Shown piece after piece: positions 17,313 to 26,387 of a DNA stretch of 64,000 bases. The notes beneath the pieces were generated by a model. The model was not told the DNA's origin. It did not search any database and saw nothing but the letters and a program-made list of their open reading frames with translations. A program made the position numbers and the translations under genes. Numbering within the stretch: the stretch's first letter is position 1; each line of letters begins with the position of its first letter. Source of the stretch: Sorangium aterium (GTDB taxonomy: Bacteria; Myxococcota_A; Polyangia; Polyangiales; Polyangiaceae); the NCBI RefSeq assembly GCF_028368935.1, contig NZ_JAQNDK010000002.1, positions 744,001 to 808,000 on the forward strand, read 5' to 3'.

Positions 17313-19040
17313 CACGCGCTTGTCGGGGCCGAGCTCGCGCGGCTCGCGGGCGAGATCGGGGAGGCCATCGAGCTGTACGAGCGCGCCATCACCTCGGCGA
17401 GGGCCCACGGGTTCCTCCAGGACGAGGCGCTCGCGAGCGAGCTCTACGGCAGGTTCTGGCTCCGGCGCGGAAAGGAGCGGCTCGGCAGGGATTACCTTGC
17501 CGACGCCCGCTATGGCTTCGAGCTCTGGGGCGCGCGGCGCAAGGTGGCGCTGCTCGACGCGGAGCTCAACCCGCCGCAGCCGCTGGCCGAGGCGCCCCTC
17601 GACCGGACGACGCTCACCACCACGAGCACCCGGCAGCAGACGTCGCGGGTGCTCGATCTGGGCAGCGTGCTCAAGGCGTCGCAGGCGATCGCCAGCGAGC
17701 TCGTGCTGGAGCGGCTGCTCACCAAGCTGATGACCATCGTCATCGAGAACGCGGGGGCCGAGCGCGGCGTCCTGCTGCTCGCGCAGGGCGAGGAGCTCAT
17801 CCCCAGCGTGGAGGCGCGCGTGGATCCGGCCGACCCGCGGGCCGCCCCCGCGGTCACGGAGCTGGACCTCGTGTCGTCCGTCGAGGGGGGGCAGTTCGCG
17901 GAGAGCATCGCCGTGTATGTGGAGCGGACCCGCGAGAGCGTGGTGCTCGCCGACGCGGCGCACGAGGGCGATTTCACCCAGAGCCCCTACATCACGCGGA
18001 ACCAGACGCGGTCGGTCCTGTGCATGCCGCTCCTCAACCACGGCAAGCTCATCGGCGTGCTCTATCTCGAAAACAACCTGGCCACGGGCGCGTTCACGCA
18101 GGAGCGGCTGGAGGTCTTGCGGCTGCTCTCGGCCCAGGTGGCCGTGTCCATCGAGAACGCGGTGCTCTACGGGCAGCTCGAGCAGCGGGTCGGCGAGCGG
18201 ACGGCGGAGCTGCAGAAGAAGAACGCCGACCTCGAGGAGGCGCTGCATCACCTCAAGGCGACGCAGTTCCAGCTCGTGCAATCGGAGAAGATGGCCTCGC
18301 TCGGGCAGCTCACCGCGGGCATCGCGCACGAGATCAAGAACCCGCTCAACTTCATCAACAACTTCGCCGAGGCGAACGTCGATATCACCGCCGAGATCCT
18401 GGACGGGCTCGCGTCGAACCGGGATCTCAAGGTCGCCGAGATCGAGGATCTGGTGGTGAGCCTGAAGCAGAGCGCCGAGAAGATCGCCGAGAACGGGCGG
18501 CGCACCGACGGGATCGTGCGGGGGATGATGCAGCACGCGAGCGGCGGCACGGGGGAGCGCCAGCGCGTCGGGCTGAACGGGCTGCTCGATCAATACGTGA
18601 GCCTCGCCTACCACGGGATGCGCGCGCAGAAGCTCGATCTGAACGTGATCATCGAGCGCGATTACGACGAGGCGGTGGGCGCGATCGAGCTGGTGCCGCA
18701 GGAGATCGGGCGGGTGTTCGTGAACCTCCTGACGAACGCCTTCCACGCGCTGCGAGAGAAGCAGCGCTCGGCGGCCGGGCCGTACGTGCCGACGCTGATG
18801 GTGAGCACGCGGCGGCTCGGGCGCGAGGTCGAGATCCGGGTGCGCGACAACGGGGTCGGCGTCCCCGAGGCGCTGCGGGCCAAGATCTTCCACCCGTTCT
18901 TCACGACGAAGCCCACGGGCCAGGGCACGGGCCTCGGGTTGTCGCTGAGCTACGACATCGTCCAGGCCCACCGGGGCACGCTCAGGGTCGATGGCCGGGA
19001 GGGCGAGGGCGCGACGTTCATCGTCGCATTGCCTGGCTGA
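17310..19040 (+). CDS. GAF-sensor histidine kinase part of the trifunctional kinase
   Basis: A 576-aa frame holding the C-terminal part of the trifunctional kinase. TPR-like helices end at about 90, a GAF domain lies at about 125-285, a coiled coil at 285-325, a HisKA domain has AHEIKNP with phospho-His340, and an HATPase_c domain has N-box NLLTNAFHAL, G1 DNGVGVP and G2 GQGTGLGLS. Codon use matches the rest of the gene, while the overlapping frame lacks recognisable domains. If translated alone from the ATG at 17310 it would be a soluble histidine kinase; there is no convincing ribosome site. It ends 12 bases before a convergent gene. Confidence 0.8.
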   Translation: MHALVGAELARLAGEIGEAIELYERAITSARAHGFLQDEALASELYGRFWLRRGKERLGRDYLADARYGFELWGARRKVALLDAELNPPQPLAEAPLDRTTLTTTSTRQQTSRVLDLGSVLKASQAIASELVLERLLTKLMTIVIENAGAERGVLLLAQGEELIPSVEARVDPADPRAAPAVTELDLVSSVEGGQFAESIAVYVERTRESVVLADAAHEGDFTQSPYITRNQTRSVLCMPLLNHGKLIGVLYLENNLATGAFTQERLEVLRLLSAQVAVSIENAVLYGQLEQRVGERTAELQKKNADLEEALHHLKATQFQLVQSEKMASLGQLTAGIAHEIKNPLNFINNFAEANVDITAEILDGLASNRDLKVAEIEDLVVSLKQSAEKIAENGRRTDGIVRGMMQHASGGTGERQRVGLNGLLDQYVSLAYHGMRAQKLDLNVIIERDYDEAVGAIELVPQEIGRVFVNLLTNAFHALREKQRSAAGPYVPTLMVSTRRLGREVEIRVRDNGVGVPEALRAKIFHPFFTTKPTGQGTGLGLSLSYDIVQAHRGTLRVDGREGEGATFIVALPG

Positions 19041-19052
19041 GGCCGGGGCTCT

Positions 19053-19505
19053 CTATTGGGGCGCGGATCCCTGGGGCCAGCGCCGCGCGAAGACATTGTT
19101 GTCCCAGGCGACCGCGACCGCCGCGCCGCCGTTGAGCTTCATCCCTATCGCCTCGTAAATGAGCTGCGTTCCCGGGACATAGCCGAGCTCCTCGAGCGCC
19201 AGCTCGACCGGCCGTAGAACCCAGCGGACCAGGTAGACGCCCTCCTGGCCGAGCGGCCTGGCGATCATGTCGCCCACGGCGAACGTGGTCCCGTCGGGGC
19301 GCAGGGTGGTGACCGAGTACGCGCCCGCGAAATCTCCCGTCGGGGGGCTGATTCTGGTTCCGATCTCGCGCGCGAGCTCCCCCTCGTAGAGGGCGAGGGC
19401 GAAGGTGCCGTCGACATTACCCGTCTGGAGATCGACGCGGAAGATGATGACGCCGCAGCTCGTCGGCGCCGACTGCTGCGGGTCGTTGATCTGAACGATC
19501 GGCAT
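19053..19505 (-). CDS. Hypothetical protein, 150 aa
   Basis: I do not recognise a family. The ATG at 19505 has a strong AAGGAG ribosome site at good spacing, and codon use is typical. The protein begins with MPIVQINDP, has no signal peptide or membrane segment, and contains alternating hydrophobic patterns suggesting beta strands (GVIIFRVDLQTGNVDG, VYLVRWVLRPVELALEELG). It is convergent with the kinase gene and lies downstream of the PH-domain gene with a 208-bp gap, in which I see nothing else. Confidence 0.75.
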   Translation of the reverse strand: MPIVQINDPQQSAPTSCGVIIFRVDLQTGNVDGTFALALYEGELAREIGTRISPPTGDFAGAYSVTTLRPDGTTFAVGDMIARPLGQEGVYLVRWVLRPVELALEELGYVPGTQLIYEAIGMKLNGGAAVAVAWDNNVFARRWPQGSAPQ

Positions 19506-19713
19506 GGGGCTCCTTACCCTGATCCAACGTGCGCGGGGTACACTGCCGAGCTCGGAAGCGCAGGATCCGAGGCTCGGGTGTGAGGCAGCGCTCGAGATCC
19601 AGTCTGAACGGCACCTCGCAGCGGCCGATCCTCCTCCGGGGAGCAGCGACCATGCCTCCGCGGACGGGCTCGCGCGATGAGCAGGGCGCGCGGCGCGCGC
19701 AGGCGACGGTGGA

Positions 19714-20796
19714 CTACGCCGGCCGCAGGATCTGCCGCACCGAGTCCACGTCCGCGACCCGGTGCAGCACCGGCTGGAGCCCGGCGCCCGGGGCCTCGCC
19801 GAAGGCGCCGCTCGCGGCGACGGCGCGGGCGCGCGGGCCGTCGAGCACGAGGAACACGTCCCGCAGGCCCCCGGCGCCCGGCGCGTCGATCACGTCGACG
19901 ATGCGCGAGCGATCGAGGTGCAGCTCCTCGTCGCCGCGCTGGATGAGCACGCGCCGGTCGGTGATGAGGTACCGCGTCCGCGCCGCGAGCCGCGCCGGAC
20001 GCACCACCGACATGTAGAGCATCGCCGCGCCCGCGGCGACGAGCAGCACGATCGTGAGCGAGAGGGACGCGACGAGCGCCACGAAGGAGACGCTCTCCGG
20101 ATCCATGCCCGCCGCGGTCACGATGCGGATGCTGCGCACGGCGTGCACCGCCGTGACCACCGCGAAGCCGCCGAGGAGCACGCCGAGCAGCACCGAGCCG
20201 ACGCCGCGCAGGCCGTTCGGGAGCCACTTGTGCCAGCCGTCGGCCGGGTGCGCCGACCAGAGCACCCGCTCGCCCTCGTCGAGGCGTTGCGAGAGCAGGC
20301 GGTGACCGTCGCCCGCGGGCGCCGACGGGACGACGCCCCGGAGGATCGCCCAGACGCGATCCGGGGCCACGACGCCGGTCAGCACGATCGACAGCCGCCG
20401 CCGGAGGGCGCCGGTCGGCACCGCCCTGACGAGCTCGAGGTCGCCGACGCCGGGGTGCTTCGGGTTCCAGTGGATGCGCGCGTAGCTGATCGACCGCCGC
20501 TCGATGGAGCGCCGGAGCTTCCCGCGCTGCACGACGATGTGCCGATCGGTGAGCATGTACTCCAGCTCCGAGCGCCACCAGCGCGGCAGGTAGCTGAACG
20601 CCACCGCGAGGCTCGCCATCCAGGCCGCGAAGGCGAGCAGCTGGTTCGGCGACGCGTCGAGGGCCTTGCTCACGACCACGGCGGACGCGGTGCTGATCGC
20701 GGAGGTCACGCCGCAGACGGCCGCGCCCACGAGGTAGAGCAGCGGCGTCGCGACGACCTTGGGACGTCCGGACCAGAGCACGACCTCATCGAACAC
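19714..20796 (-). CDS. Membrane protein with two bacterial PH-like domains
   Basis: This 360-aa protein is organised as a duplication. A hydrophobic pair (about 16-42 and 53-72) is followed by a PH-like unit marked by YMLTDRHIVVQRGKLRRSIERRSISYARI. A second hydrophobic pair (about 205-228 and 238-263) is followed by another unit marked by YLITDRRVLIQRGDEELHLDRSRIVDV. The 'Y-x-(I/L)-TDR-R/H-(V/I)-(L/V)-x-(Q)RG' signature is typical of bacterial PH domains of the DUF304/bPH_2 type. The function is unknown; the location is the inner membrane with cytosolic PH units. A 268-bp gap without features separates it from the TPR genes upstream. Confidence 0.8.
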   Translation of the reverse strand: MFDEVVLWSGRPKVVATPLLYLVGAAVCGVTSAISTASAVVVSKALDASPNQLLAFAAWMASLAVAFSYLPRWWRSELEYMLTDRHIVVQRGKLRRSIERRSISYARIHWNPKHPGVGDLELVRAVPTGALRRRLSIVLTGVVAPDRVWAILRGVVPSAPAGDGHRLLSQRLDEGERVLWSAHPADGWHKWLPNGLRGVGSVLLGVLLGGFAVVTAVHAVRSIRIVTAAGMDPESVSFVALVASLSLTIVLLVAAGAAMLYMSVVRPARLAARTRYLITDRRVLIQRGDEELHLDRSRIVDVIDAPGAGGLRDVFLVLDGPRARAVAASGAFGEAPGAGLQPVLHRVADVDSVRQILRPA

Positions 20797-21064
20797 GAGT
20801 CACGCATCTCGATGGAGCCTCCGTTCGGGGTGAGCTGGCCGGCGCCGCCCCCGCGCGCGAGGGCGACCACGTTAAGGTGAACCCGCCGGCCGGGGTCGTA
20901 AAGGGGCTCTCGCCATCGCGCCGCTGTACGACCAGAGCACCATCGGTGATCACGCGCACCACGCGCACGCGCGGCCATCCTTCGCCGGACGCCGCGGGCG
21001 CGGGCGCGGGCGCGGGCGGAAGCGGCGCTCGGCCGTCCAGACGTTGCAGCGGCCGCCGCCCGGG

Positions 21065-22081
21065 TCAGCGCCGCTGCGGCGCCGCGAGCTTGCGCAGGCG
21101 CTTCAACGTCTGTTCCCATTCCCTCTCGCACTGCGCTCGCCGCGCCTTCGCCAGCGGCAGCCAGTGATCGTTCCCGGGAGCGCGGGCGATGTAGGACTCC
21201 CACGCGGTCACGGCCTGCAGGTAGGCCTCCGCGCGCGCAGCGCCGAGCTCGGCGCTCCGCGCCGCGGCCCAGTGGCCGATCGCCGCGTACCAGGCCTCGT
21301 CGTAGGAAGGCACATAGAACCAGCCAGCGCCGTTGATCTGCTGGTCGGCCCGATCGTAGGTCCTCGCGAGCCGGATGCTCTCGATGCCTCCCTCCAGGTC
21401 GCCGGACCTGTCGAGCGCCACCGCGAGCCCCCAGAGCGTGGTCACGCCGTAACGGACCATGTCGAGCGACCCGAGGGTCGAGAGCGAGGCGCGGTACCCC
21501 TCGACCGCCGACGTGATGTCGCCGAGCGCCATGTAAGCCTCGGCCTGGTTGGCGAGCAGCAGCGCGCGCGAGGCCGCGTGCGGCTCGAGCACCAGCGCCT
21601 CGTCGTACGCCTCGATCTCGTCCGTGTACCTGCCGAGCCGCGCGTAGCAGACCGCCAGCGCGTGCCACGCGTCGGCCCGGAAAGGCGCCGGAGGATGGAG
21701 CCGCAGGAGCCCCTCGAGCGTCGCGACGGCGCCCTGCACGTCGCCGAGGTGCTCCAGGATGTCGGCGTAGCGCAGCCGCACCGAAGGGGTGCGCGAGGTC
21801 GCCGCGCCGGCGCGCTCGTACAGGGCGCGCGCCTCGCGCAGCCAGAGCGGTCCGATCTCCTCGACCCGCTCCAGGAGCGGCGAGCGCCGGAGCTGGTCGT
21901 ACCGCGCGAGGAGCGCGTCCGCCTGGGAGATGAGCTCCTCGCGCTCGTCGGCCGCCGGATCGAGCGCGCGGGACCAGACGGTCGGCGCTGCGCGGAGGGA
22001 TCCCGCCGCGAGCGAGAACGCAAGGAGCGCCGCGGCGCCCGGCAGGAGCGAGCGCCAGGGCAGGGGCGAGCGCCGCGTCAC
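21065..22081 (-). CDS. Periplasmic TPR-repeat protein
   Basis: This 338-aa protein has an N-terminal signal peptide (MTRRSPLPWRSLLPGAAALL, cleavage likely after SLRA) and a superhelix of TPR-like motifs (about 95-300; for example ADAWHALAVCYARLGRYTDEIEAYDEALVLEP and LLANQAEAYMALGDITSAVEGY). The start GTG at 22081 overlaps the stop of the upstream gene by four bases (GTGA), which indicates translational coupling. The open frame extends further upstream to 23293, but only as a shadow of that gene. It probably acts as a scaffold for protein contacts in the periplasm; the partner is unknown. Confidence 0.8.
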   Translation of the reverse strand: MTRRSPLPWRSLLPGAAALLAFSLAAGSLRAAPTVWSRALDPAADEREELISQADALLARYDQLRRSPLLERVEEIGPLWLREARALYERAGAATSRTPSVRLRYADILEHLGDVQGAVATLEGLLRLHPPAPFRADAWHALAVCYARLGRYTDEIEAYDEALVLEPHAASRALLLANQAEAYMALGDITSAVEGYRASLSTLGSLDMVRYGVTTLWGLAVALDRSGDLEGGIESIRLARTYDRADQQINGAGWFYVPSYDEAWYAAIGHWAAARSAELGAARAEAYLQAVTAWESYIARAPGNDHWLPLAKARRAQCEREWEQTLKRLRKLAAPQRR

Positions 22082-23256
22082 CGCGCTCCTCCTGGGTTCG
22101 GCCGCGGCGGCGGCGCCGCGCTCCGCTCCTGCGGGCCGCGCGCGGCCGCGCGCGTCGCCGCGCGCGCGGGCCGGTGGCCCCCGCCGCCACCTCGCCGGAG
22201 CGCGTCGAGGCGCGCGCGCGCCGCCGGGGCCCACGGCCCCTGGCCGCCGGCGCCCGACAGGTACGCCTCCCAGCGCGCGATCGCGGCCGCCGTCATGGTC
22301 CGCTCCAGCGCGAGCGCCTCGAGGGCGAGCCTGTCCTCCGGGACCGCGAGGTACTCGACGGTGCGCAGGCGCGCCGCCGCGCTGGCGAGGTCGTCCGCGG
22401 CCCGCTCGCGCGCGGCCGCTCCGGCGCTCCGATCTTCTGCCGCGCGCCCGCGCGGGGCCTCCAGCGTGGCCGCCTCGCCTTCGAGCGCGGCGTCCGCCTG
22501 GGCCTTGTCGCCGCCGCGGTCCAGCGCGAGCGCGAGCGACAGCGTGACGTCGCGGGCGAGCTGCGTCTGCGCGCGCAGGCGCGCCTCGCGCAGGTAGGCG
22601 ATCGCCTCGTCGAGGGCCCCGCGGGCGGCCGCCTCTCCGTGCGCGCCCGCAGGCGGCCTCGCGCTCGCGTCGGCGACGGACGCCGCGCCCGCCGTGGCCA
22701 TCGACAGGTGCGCCGCCTCGAGCAGCACGAGCGCGCGCTGGTCCGCGGTCCCGAGCAGATCGATCCGCGGGACGAGCGCGCGGTAGATCGCGATCGCCTC
22801 GCCGCGCTTGCCGGTGCGGGCGAGCGAGCGCGCGAGGTCGTGCATCGTCTGCGGATCCTCGACGCTGCGGGGATCGACGCTCCGCGCCCGCTCGAAGGCC
22901 CGCGCGGCGTCCTCGGGCGAGCCGAGCGCGAGGGCGGCGCGGGCGAGCAGGACCTGGGGCGCGGCGTGCCCCGGGAGGAGCTGGTCGGCGAGGCGCGCCG
23001 ACTCGCGCGCCGCCTCGGCGTCGCCGCCGAGCTGCGCCTGGCCGCGCGCGAGCAGGTCGCAGTAGCGCGGGAGCTCGGGCGCCCGCGCGCGCTCCCAGAC
23101 GGTGGGCCCCCGGGCGATGGCCCGGCCGGACCGCGCCGAGCACTCGGGCGGACGCCCCGCCGCCGCCGCGGCGGCGACCAGATCGCCGGCCTGTCCGGCG
23201 TGCGCGGCGAGCGGGAGGACGAGCAGGGCCGTGAGCAGCAGCGGGCCGAGGTGCAC
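22078..23256 (-). CDS. Periplasmic TPR-like protein, first gene of a coupled pair
   Basis: A 392-aa protein with a signal peptide (MHLGPLLLTALLVLPLAAHA, cleavage after AHA), TPR-like helical repeats at about 75-175 (LADQLLPGHAAPQVLLARAALALGSPEDAARAFERA) and an Ala/Arg-rich disordered tail. It starts with GTG at 23256. It overlaps the next TPR gene by GTGA, so the two are expressed together and may form one periplasmic complex. I cannot name a family beyond TPR. Confidence 0.75.
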   Translation of the reverse strand: MHLGPLLLTALLVLPLAAHAGQAGDLVAAAAAAGRPPECSARSGRAIARGPTVWERARAPELPRYCDLLARGQAQLGGDAEAARESARLADQLLPGHAAPQVLLARAALALGSPEDAARAFERARSVDPRSVEDPQTMHDLARSLARTGKRGEAIAIYRALVPRIDLLGTADQRALVLLEAAHLSMATAGAASVADASARPPAGAHGEAAARGALDEAIAYLREARLRAQTQLARDVTLSLALALDRGGDKAQADAALEGEAATLEAPRGRAAEDRSAGAAARERAADDLASAAARLRTVEYLAVPEDRLALEALALERTMTAAAIARWEAYLSGAGGQGPWAPAARARLDALRRGGGGGHRPARAATRAAARGPQERSAAPPPRPNPGGAR

Positions 23257-23442
23257 GGCGAGAGTGTACCAGGGAGGCGCACTGGAGGCTCACGCCGGGG
23301 CCGACGGCGCCGGGCTGCGATCCGGTTGATCGGGTGGGCGTCGGTCCGTTATGGTGCCCGAGGTGACAGCGTCGACGGGGGGCGTTCGCGGGTCGTGTAT
23401 CGCTGGACTCCGCAGCCTTGGAGCCTGAGGAGGATCGACATC

Positions 23443-24111
23443 ATGGGCGAGGTGATTCGCAAGGATGCGCCAGCGGACGACATCATCGGTGACGTGCGCG
23501 CGACGCTCCAGAGCGCTTCCGCGAAGGGCGGGCCCCTCCGGGAGCTCGCCGAGCAGCGGCTCGTGCCCGTGCTGACGCTCTTCGACGGGGTGGAGGCCCA
23601 GCGCAACGCCGCGCGCTCCGAGGCGGAGCCGCTGCTCGCCAAGGTCGAGGCCGAGTCCGCGCGCGCCGACGACGCGCTCGGCAAGGTCGCCGACGACGTC
23701 TGGAACGCCGTGGGCCGCCCCTCCGCGGATCCCGCGCTGTCGATCCTGTTCCCGGGCGGCGTCGCCTACTTCGCCGACAACGAGGACGGCGACCTCACGG
23801 GGCAGCCGGATCGGCTGGAGGTGCTCGCGCAGCTCCTCGGCTCCGGGATCCACCCGAAGCTCAGCCTGGACAAGGCGCAGGCCGCGGCGGCCGAGGTGAA
23901 GTCGGCGGCGGCGGCGGTGCGCTCGACGGTCGAGGCGACCCGGCTGCCACTCGAGCGGCTGAGCGTGCTCGACCGCATCCGCGCCTCGGTGGCGAAGAGC
24001 GCGCACATCGAGCTGGTGCACCTGAAGCGCCTCTACAGGGCCGCTGGCTTCAGCGAGGCGGAGATCCACGCGGTCATCCCGGATCGCGGCCGGGCACGGC
24101 GACGCCTGTAG
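23443..24111 (+). CDS. Hypothetical alpha-helical protein, 222 aa
   Basis: The ATG at 23443 is preceded by a strong GAGGAGG. No known domain is recognised. The sequence is mostly helical with long Ala/Glu/Lys/Asp stretches (about 40-85 and 145-190) and a central segment containing LSILFPGGVAYFADNEDGDL. It has no signal peptide or membrane helix, so it is cytosolic. The frame is open far upstream, but that region is antisense to the TPR gene. The gene is divergent from the TPR pair across 186 bp. Confidence 0.75.
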   Translation: MGEVIRKDAPADDIIGDVRATLQSASAKGGPLRELAEQRLVPVLTLFDGVEAQRNAARSEAEPLLAKVEAESARADDALGKVADDVWNAVGRPSADPALSILFPGGVAYFADNEDGDLTGQPDRLEVLAQLLGSGIHPKLSLDKAQAAAAEVKSAAAAVRSTVEATRLPLERLSVLDRIRASVAKSAHIELVHLKRLYRAAGFSEAEIHAVIPDRGRARRRL

Positions 24112-24243
24112 CGCGCCGCGCCCTTCCTCGTAGGCCCGTCAGAAACCCACCGGCTGCTTCCCGCTCCTTTCGAGCGTGGGGCGGCGACGCGCACGTCCCC
24201 CTCGCCAGGCGCCTTGGCGCGAGCGAGCCCTATCGGGCCGGCC

Positions 24244-25125
24244 TCAGGGGCGGGGGTACGGGCTGGGCGCGCCGAAGCCAGGCGGCGTGCTGCGGCCGTA
24301 AACCCCGTAGTAGGGGGAGACGGCGGGCGAGTAGGGCCCGTTGCCGCCGAAGTAGACGGGGCCGTAGGAAGGCGCGTTGTTGGCGAAGCCGCCGCCGTAG
24401 TTGCCGTAGTTGCCGTAGTTACCGTAATTGCCGTAATCGATGTAGTTGCCGTAGGTGCCGTAATTGCCGGAATAGGGAACGCCGGATGGATAGCCGCTCT
24501 CCGGAACGTACGGGCTGCCGATGAGCGCGAGGAGCGATGTGGCGAACGAGAGGTTACGCTTCGTGGCGCTCAGGACCTCCGGGACGAGGTGAGAGAGCCC
24601 CGGGTGCAGCTCGGGCCCCACGATGGCCATCTGTTCCTGGAGATGGGCGAGGAACTCCCGGTGTCGATAGATCTGAACGTTGACGAACGTCCAGTCGAAG
24701 CCGGGCCCCGCGAGCCCATCGAGCTGCTGCCGATCCGCCGTGCCCTGCTCGATCAGCGACAGGCTGATCTCGTTGTCCGCCGGCGCCATGCCCATCTGCG
24801 CGAGCGCGAGCGCGAGCTGCTGGCTCGCGGCGGTGTGATAGTCGAACAGCTGCGCGGCGAGCTCGAGGACGTGGGCGTCCGACGCCTTGGCCCGGGCCAT
24901 CTGCGCGTCGGTGATCTCGGTCGCGTTGAAGGCGGCGAGCACGGCGGCGAGCTGCGGCATGCTGAGCGAGAAGGCCTGTGAGGTGGAATCGACCGCCTCC
25001 TCCGAGCTGTCCTCGTCCGCCGCCACCAGAACACCGTCTTCCGCCGCGACGGAGCAAGCGCTGGTTCCCGCGAGCGCGAGGGCTGCCATGCATGCAAAAC
25101 GAAGAGAATCGGCTCGAATGTTCAT
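24244..25125 (-). CDS. DUF4142-type exported protein with Tyr/Gly/Asn repeat tail
   Basis: This 293-aa protein has an N-terminal signal (possible lipoprotein Cys24, although the -3 residue is Thr and not ideal) and an acidic linker. A DUF4142-like helical domain follows at about 55-200 (ITDAQMARAKASDAHVLELAAQLFDYH, then HREFLAHLQEQM). The C-terminal about 80 residues are a low-complexity tail of GNY/YGN repeats (about 216-245), then Pro/Tyr/Gly. Such tails often mediate adhesion or assembly; this is an inference. The start has GGGGGA just upstream. It is convergent with the hypothetical gene at 23443. Confidence 0.8.
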   Translation of the reverse strand: MNIRADSLRFACMAALALAGTSACSVAAEDGVLVAADEDSSEEAVDSTSQAFSLSMPQLAAVLAAFNATEITDAQMARAKASDAHVLELAAQLFDYHTAASQQLALALAQMGMAPADNEISLSLIEQGTADRQQLDGLAGPGFDWTFVNVQIYRHREFLAHLQEQMAIVGPELHPGLSHLVPEVLSATKRNLSFATSLLALIGSPYVPESGYPSGVPYSGNYGTYGNYIDYGNYGNYGNYGNYGGGFANNAPSYGPVYFGGNGPYSPAVSPYYGVYGRSTPPGFGAPSPYPRP

Positions 25126-25510
25126 AGTTCCCCCATGTCATTGACGGAAGCGGGGCCGGCGCTGGAGCGCTCGGCGGTGATGCCTGGCCCGCCCCGTCAC
25201 GTATCTTGAACCGTTGTTGGGCGGCGCAAGCCGCGAGAACATCAAATAGTCAATTCTCACCAGCGCGCAGGATCGGCTGAATCGTCCGTGCCGCGCGACG
25301 GACCGGCGCAGGGGTGCCACCTCTCGACGTCGATGAACGGACGCGGGCGCCGCACGGGCGGCGGCCCTGGAAACCTTGCGCGGGGGCGGGCGGGGGCGGG
25401 GAGCGGCGCTGTCGGAGGATCAGCGTGGTGCCGTGTCCGAGCTCGACGGAGATCGCAGGACGGAGTTCGCCGCTTTGCTGGAGGGCGGGCCCGGAATCGG
25501 GCTCTCGGTC

Positions 25511-25562
25511 ACCGTCACCTGGCACCGTCACCTGGCACCGTCACCTGGCGCCGTCACCTGGC
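25511..25562. repeat. Four tandem copies of a 13-bp unit
   Basis: ACCGTCACCTGGC repeats at 25511, 25524 and 25537, with a fourth copy (first base G) at 25550. It is the only notable feature of the 458-bp gap between the DUF4142 gene and the methyltransferase. The array begins 22 bases past the methyltransferase stop. The copies are contiguous, so it is not a CRISPR array. Confidence 0.85.
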
Positions 25563-25583
25563 CGCCGGGGCGGGAGCAGGACG

Positions 25584-26387
25584 TCAGTCGGAGGTCCTGG
25601 CCGGTTTGCGGGCCAGGACGCCGACGGTGCCGTAGTAGACACCCCACGCCGACGGATCGGCCGCGAACCGGGTGTAGCCGGCGAGATCTTCCGCGCTGAC
25701 CCGCCCTGTCGCGAGGTACCTGTGCTGGAGCTGGGTGGCTGAGATGCTCATGATCTCGGACAGCGGGTGACCGCCCGGGCACAGCGGCGCCTCGTTCTCG
25801 ACGGCCTCGATGGCGAGCCCTCGCGACGTCAGGATCGCGGGCAGGCGCAGGCCGAGGCCGGGGTCCTTGCCGTCGGCCTCGAACATCGCGAGGATCGACC
25901 GATTGACCCGATCGAACGCCTCGATATCCGGACCGGAGGCGCCCCTCGCCGCGGTGAAGTCGGGCTCCTCGAGCACCAGGTGGCCGCCGGGCTTCAGCGC
26001 TGCGAGCATGGCGTCGAGGAGATCCTGGAAATCCGCGTTGTGGATGAGCACGTAGCGCGCGTGCACCAGATCGAAGCGCGCCGCGTGGAAATTGAGCTGG
26101 CGGATGTCGCCCTCGATGATCCGGACCCCGGGCGGCGGAGAAGCGTCCATGAACCCGACATCGAGGTCGACCGCGACCACCTCGCCCTCGAGGCCCACGC
26201 GCTCTGCCATCCAGCAGGCGATCGACCCGGCGCCGGCTCCTACCTCGAGGCAGCTCCAGCCGGGTCCCATCCCGGACGCCTTGAGAAGGCGCCGGCTGCC
26301 GGGGTCGAAGAAGCCCTCGATCCGCCGCAGGCGCTCCAGCTCTCGCGCACGCTCCGAACCCGCAAATACGTAGCTGTTCTCGGCCAT
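25584..26387 (-). CDS. Class I SAM-dependent methyltransferase
   Basis: This 267-aa protein has a Rossmann-fold methyltransferase core. Motif I is LEVGAGAGSIA (residues 47-57), the acidic residue that binds the SAM ribose is in VVAVDLD, GDIRQL follows at motif II, and motif III is LVLEEPDF. The pattern is closest to UbiE/methyltransferase-11/25 types. The substrate is unknown and there are no biosynthetic neighbours to suggest it. No good ribosome site is seen before the ATG at 26387. The start is chosen by domain alignment. Confidence 0.85.
   Translation of the reverse strand: MAENSYVFAGSERARELERLRRIEGFFDPGSRRLLKASGMGPGWSCLEVGAGAGSIACWMAERVGLEGEVVAVDLDVGFMDASPPPGVRIIEGDIRQLNFHAARFDLVHARYVLIHNADFQDLLDAMLAALKPGGHLVLEEPDFTAARGASGPDIEAFDRVNRSILAMFEADGKDPGLGLRLPAILTSRGLAIEAVENEAPLCPGGHPLSEIMSISATQLQHRYLATGRVSAEDLAGYTRFAADPSAWGVYYGTVGVLARKPARTSD

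Noticed and set aside
17310-19135. The long frame after 17310 as the real C-terminus of the kinase/ATPase protein
   Set aside because: It encodes Arg/Gly/Ala-rich sequence without domains, while the overlapping frame holds complete GAF and histidine kinase domains.
20797-21064. A small minus-strand gene of about 60 aa (20786-20968)
   Set aside because: No ribosome site, no domain, it overlaps the start of the PH-domain gene, and codon use is not that of neighbours.
25511-25562. CRISPR array
   Set aside because: The four 13-bp units are directly adjacent with no spacers, and no cas gene is present.
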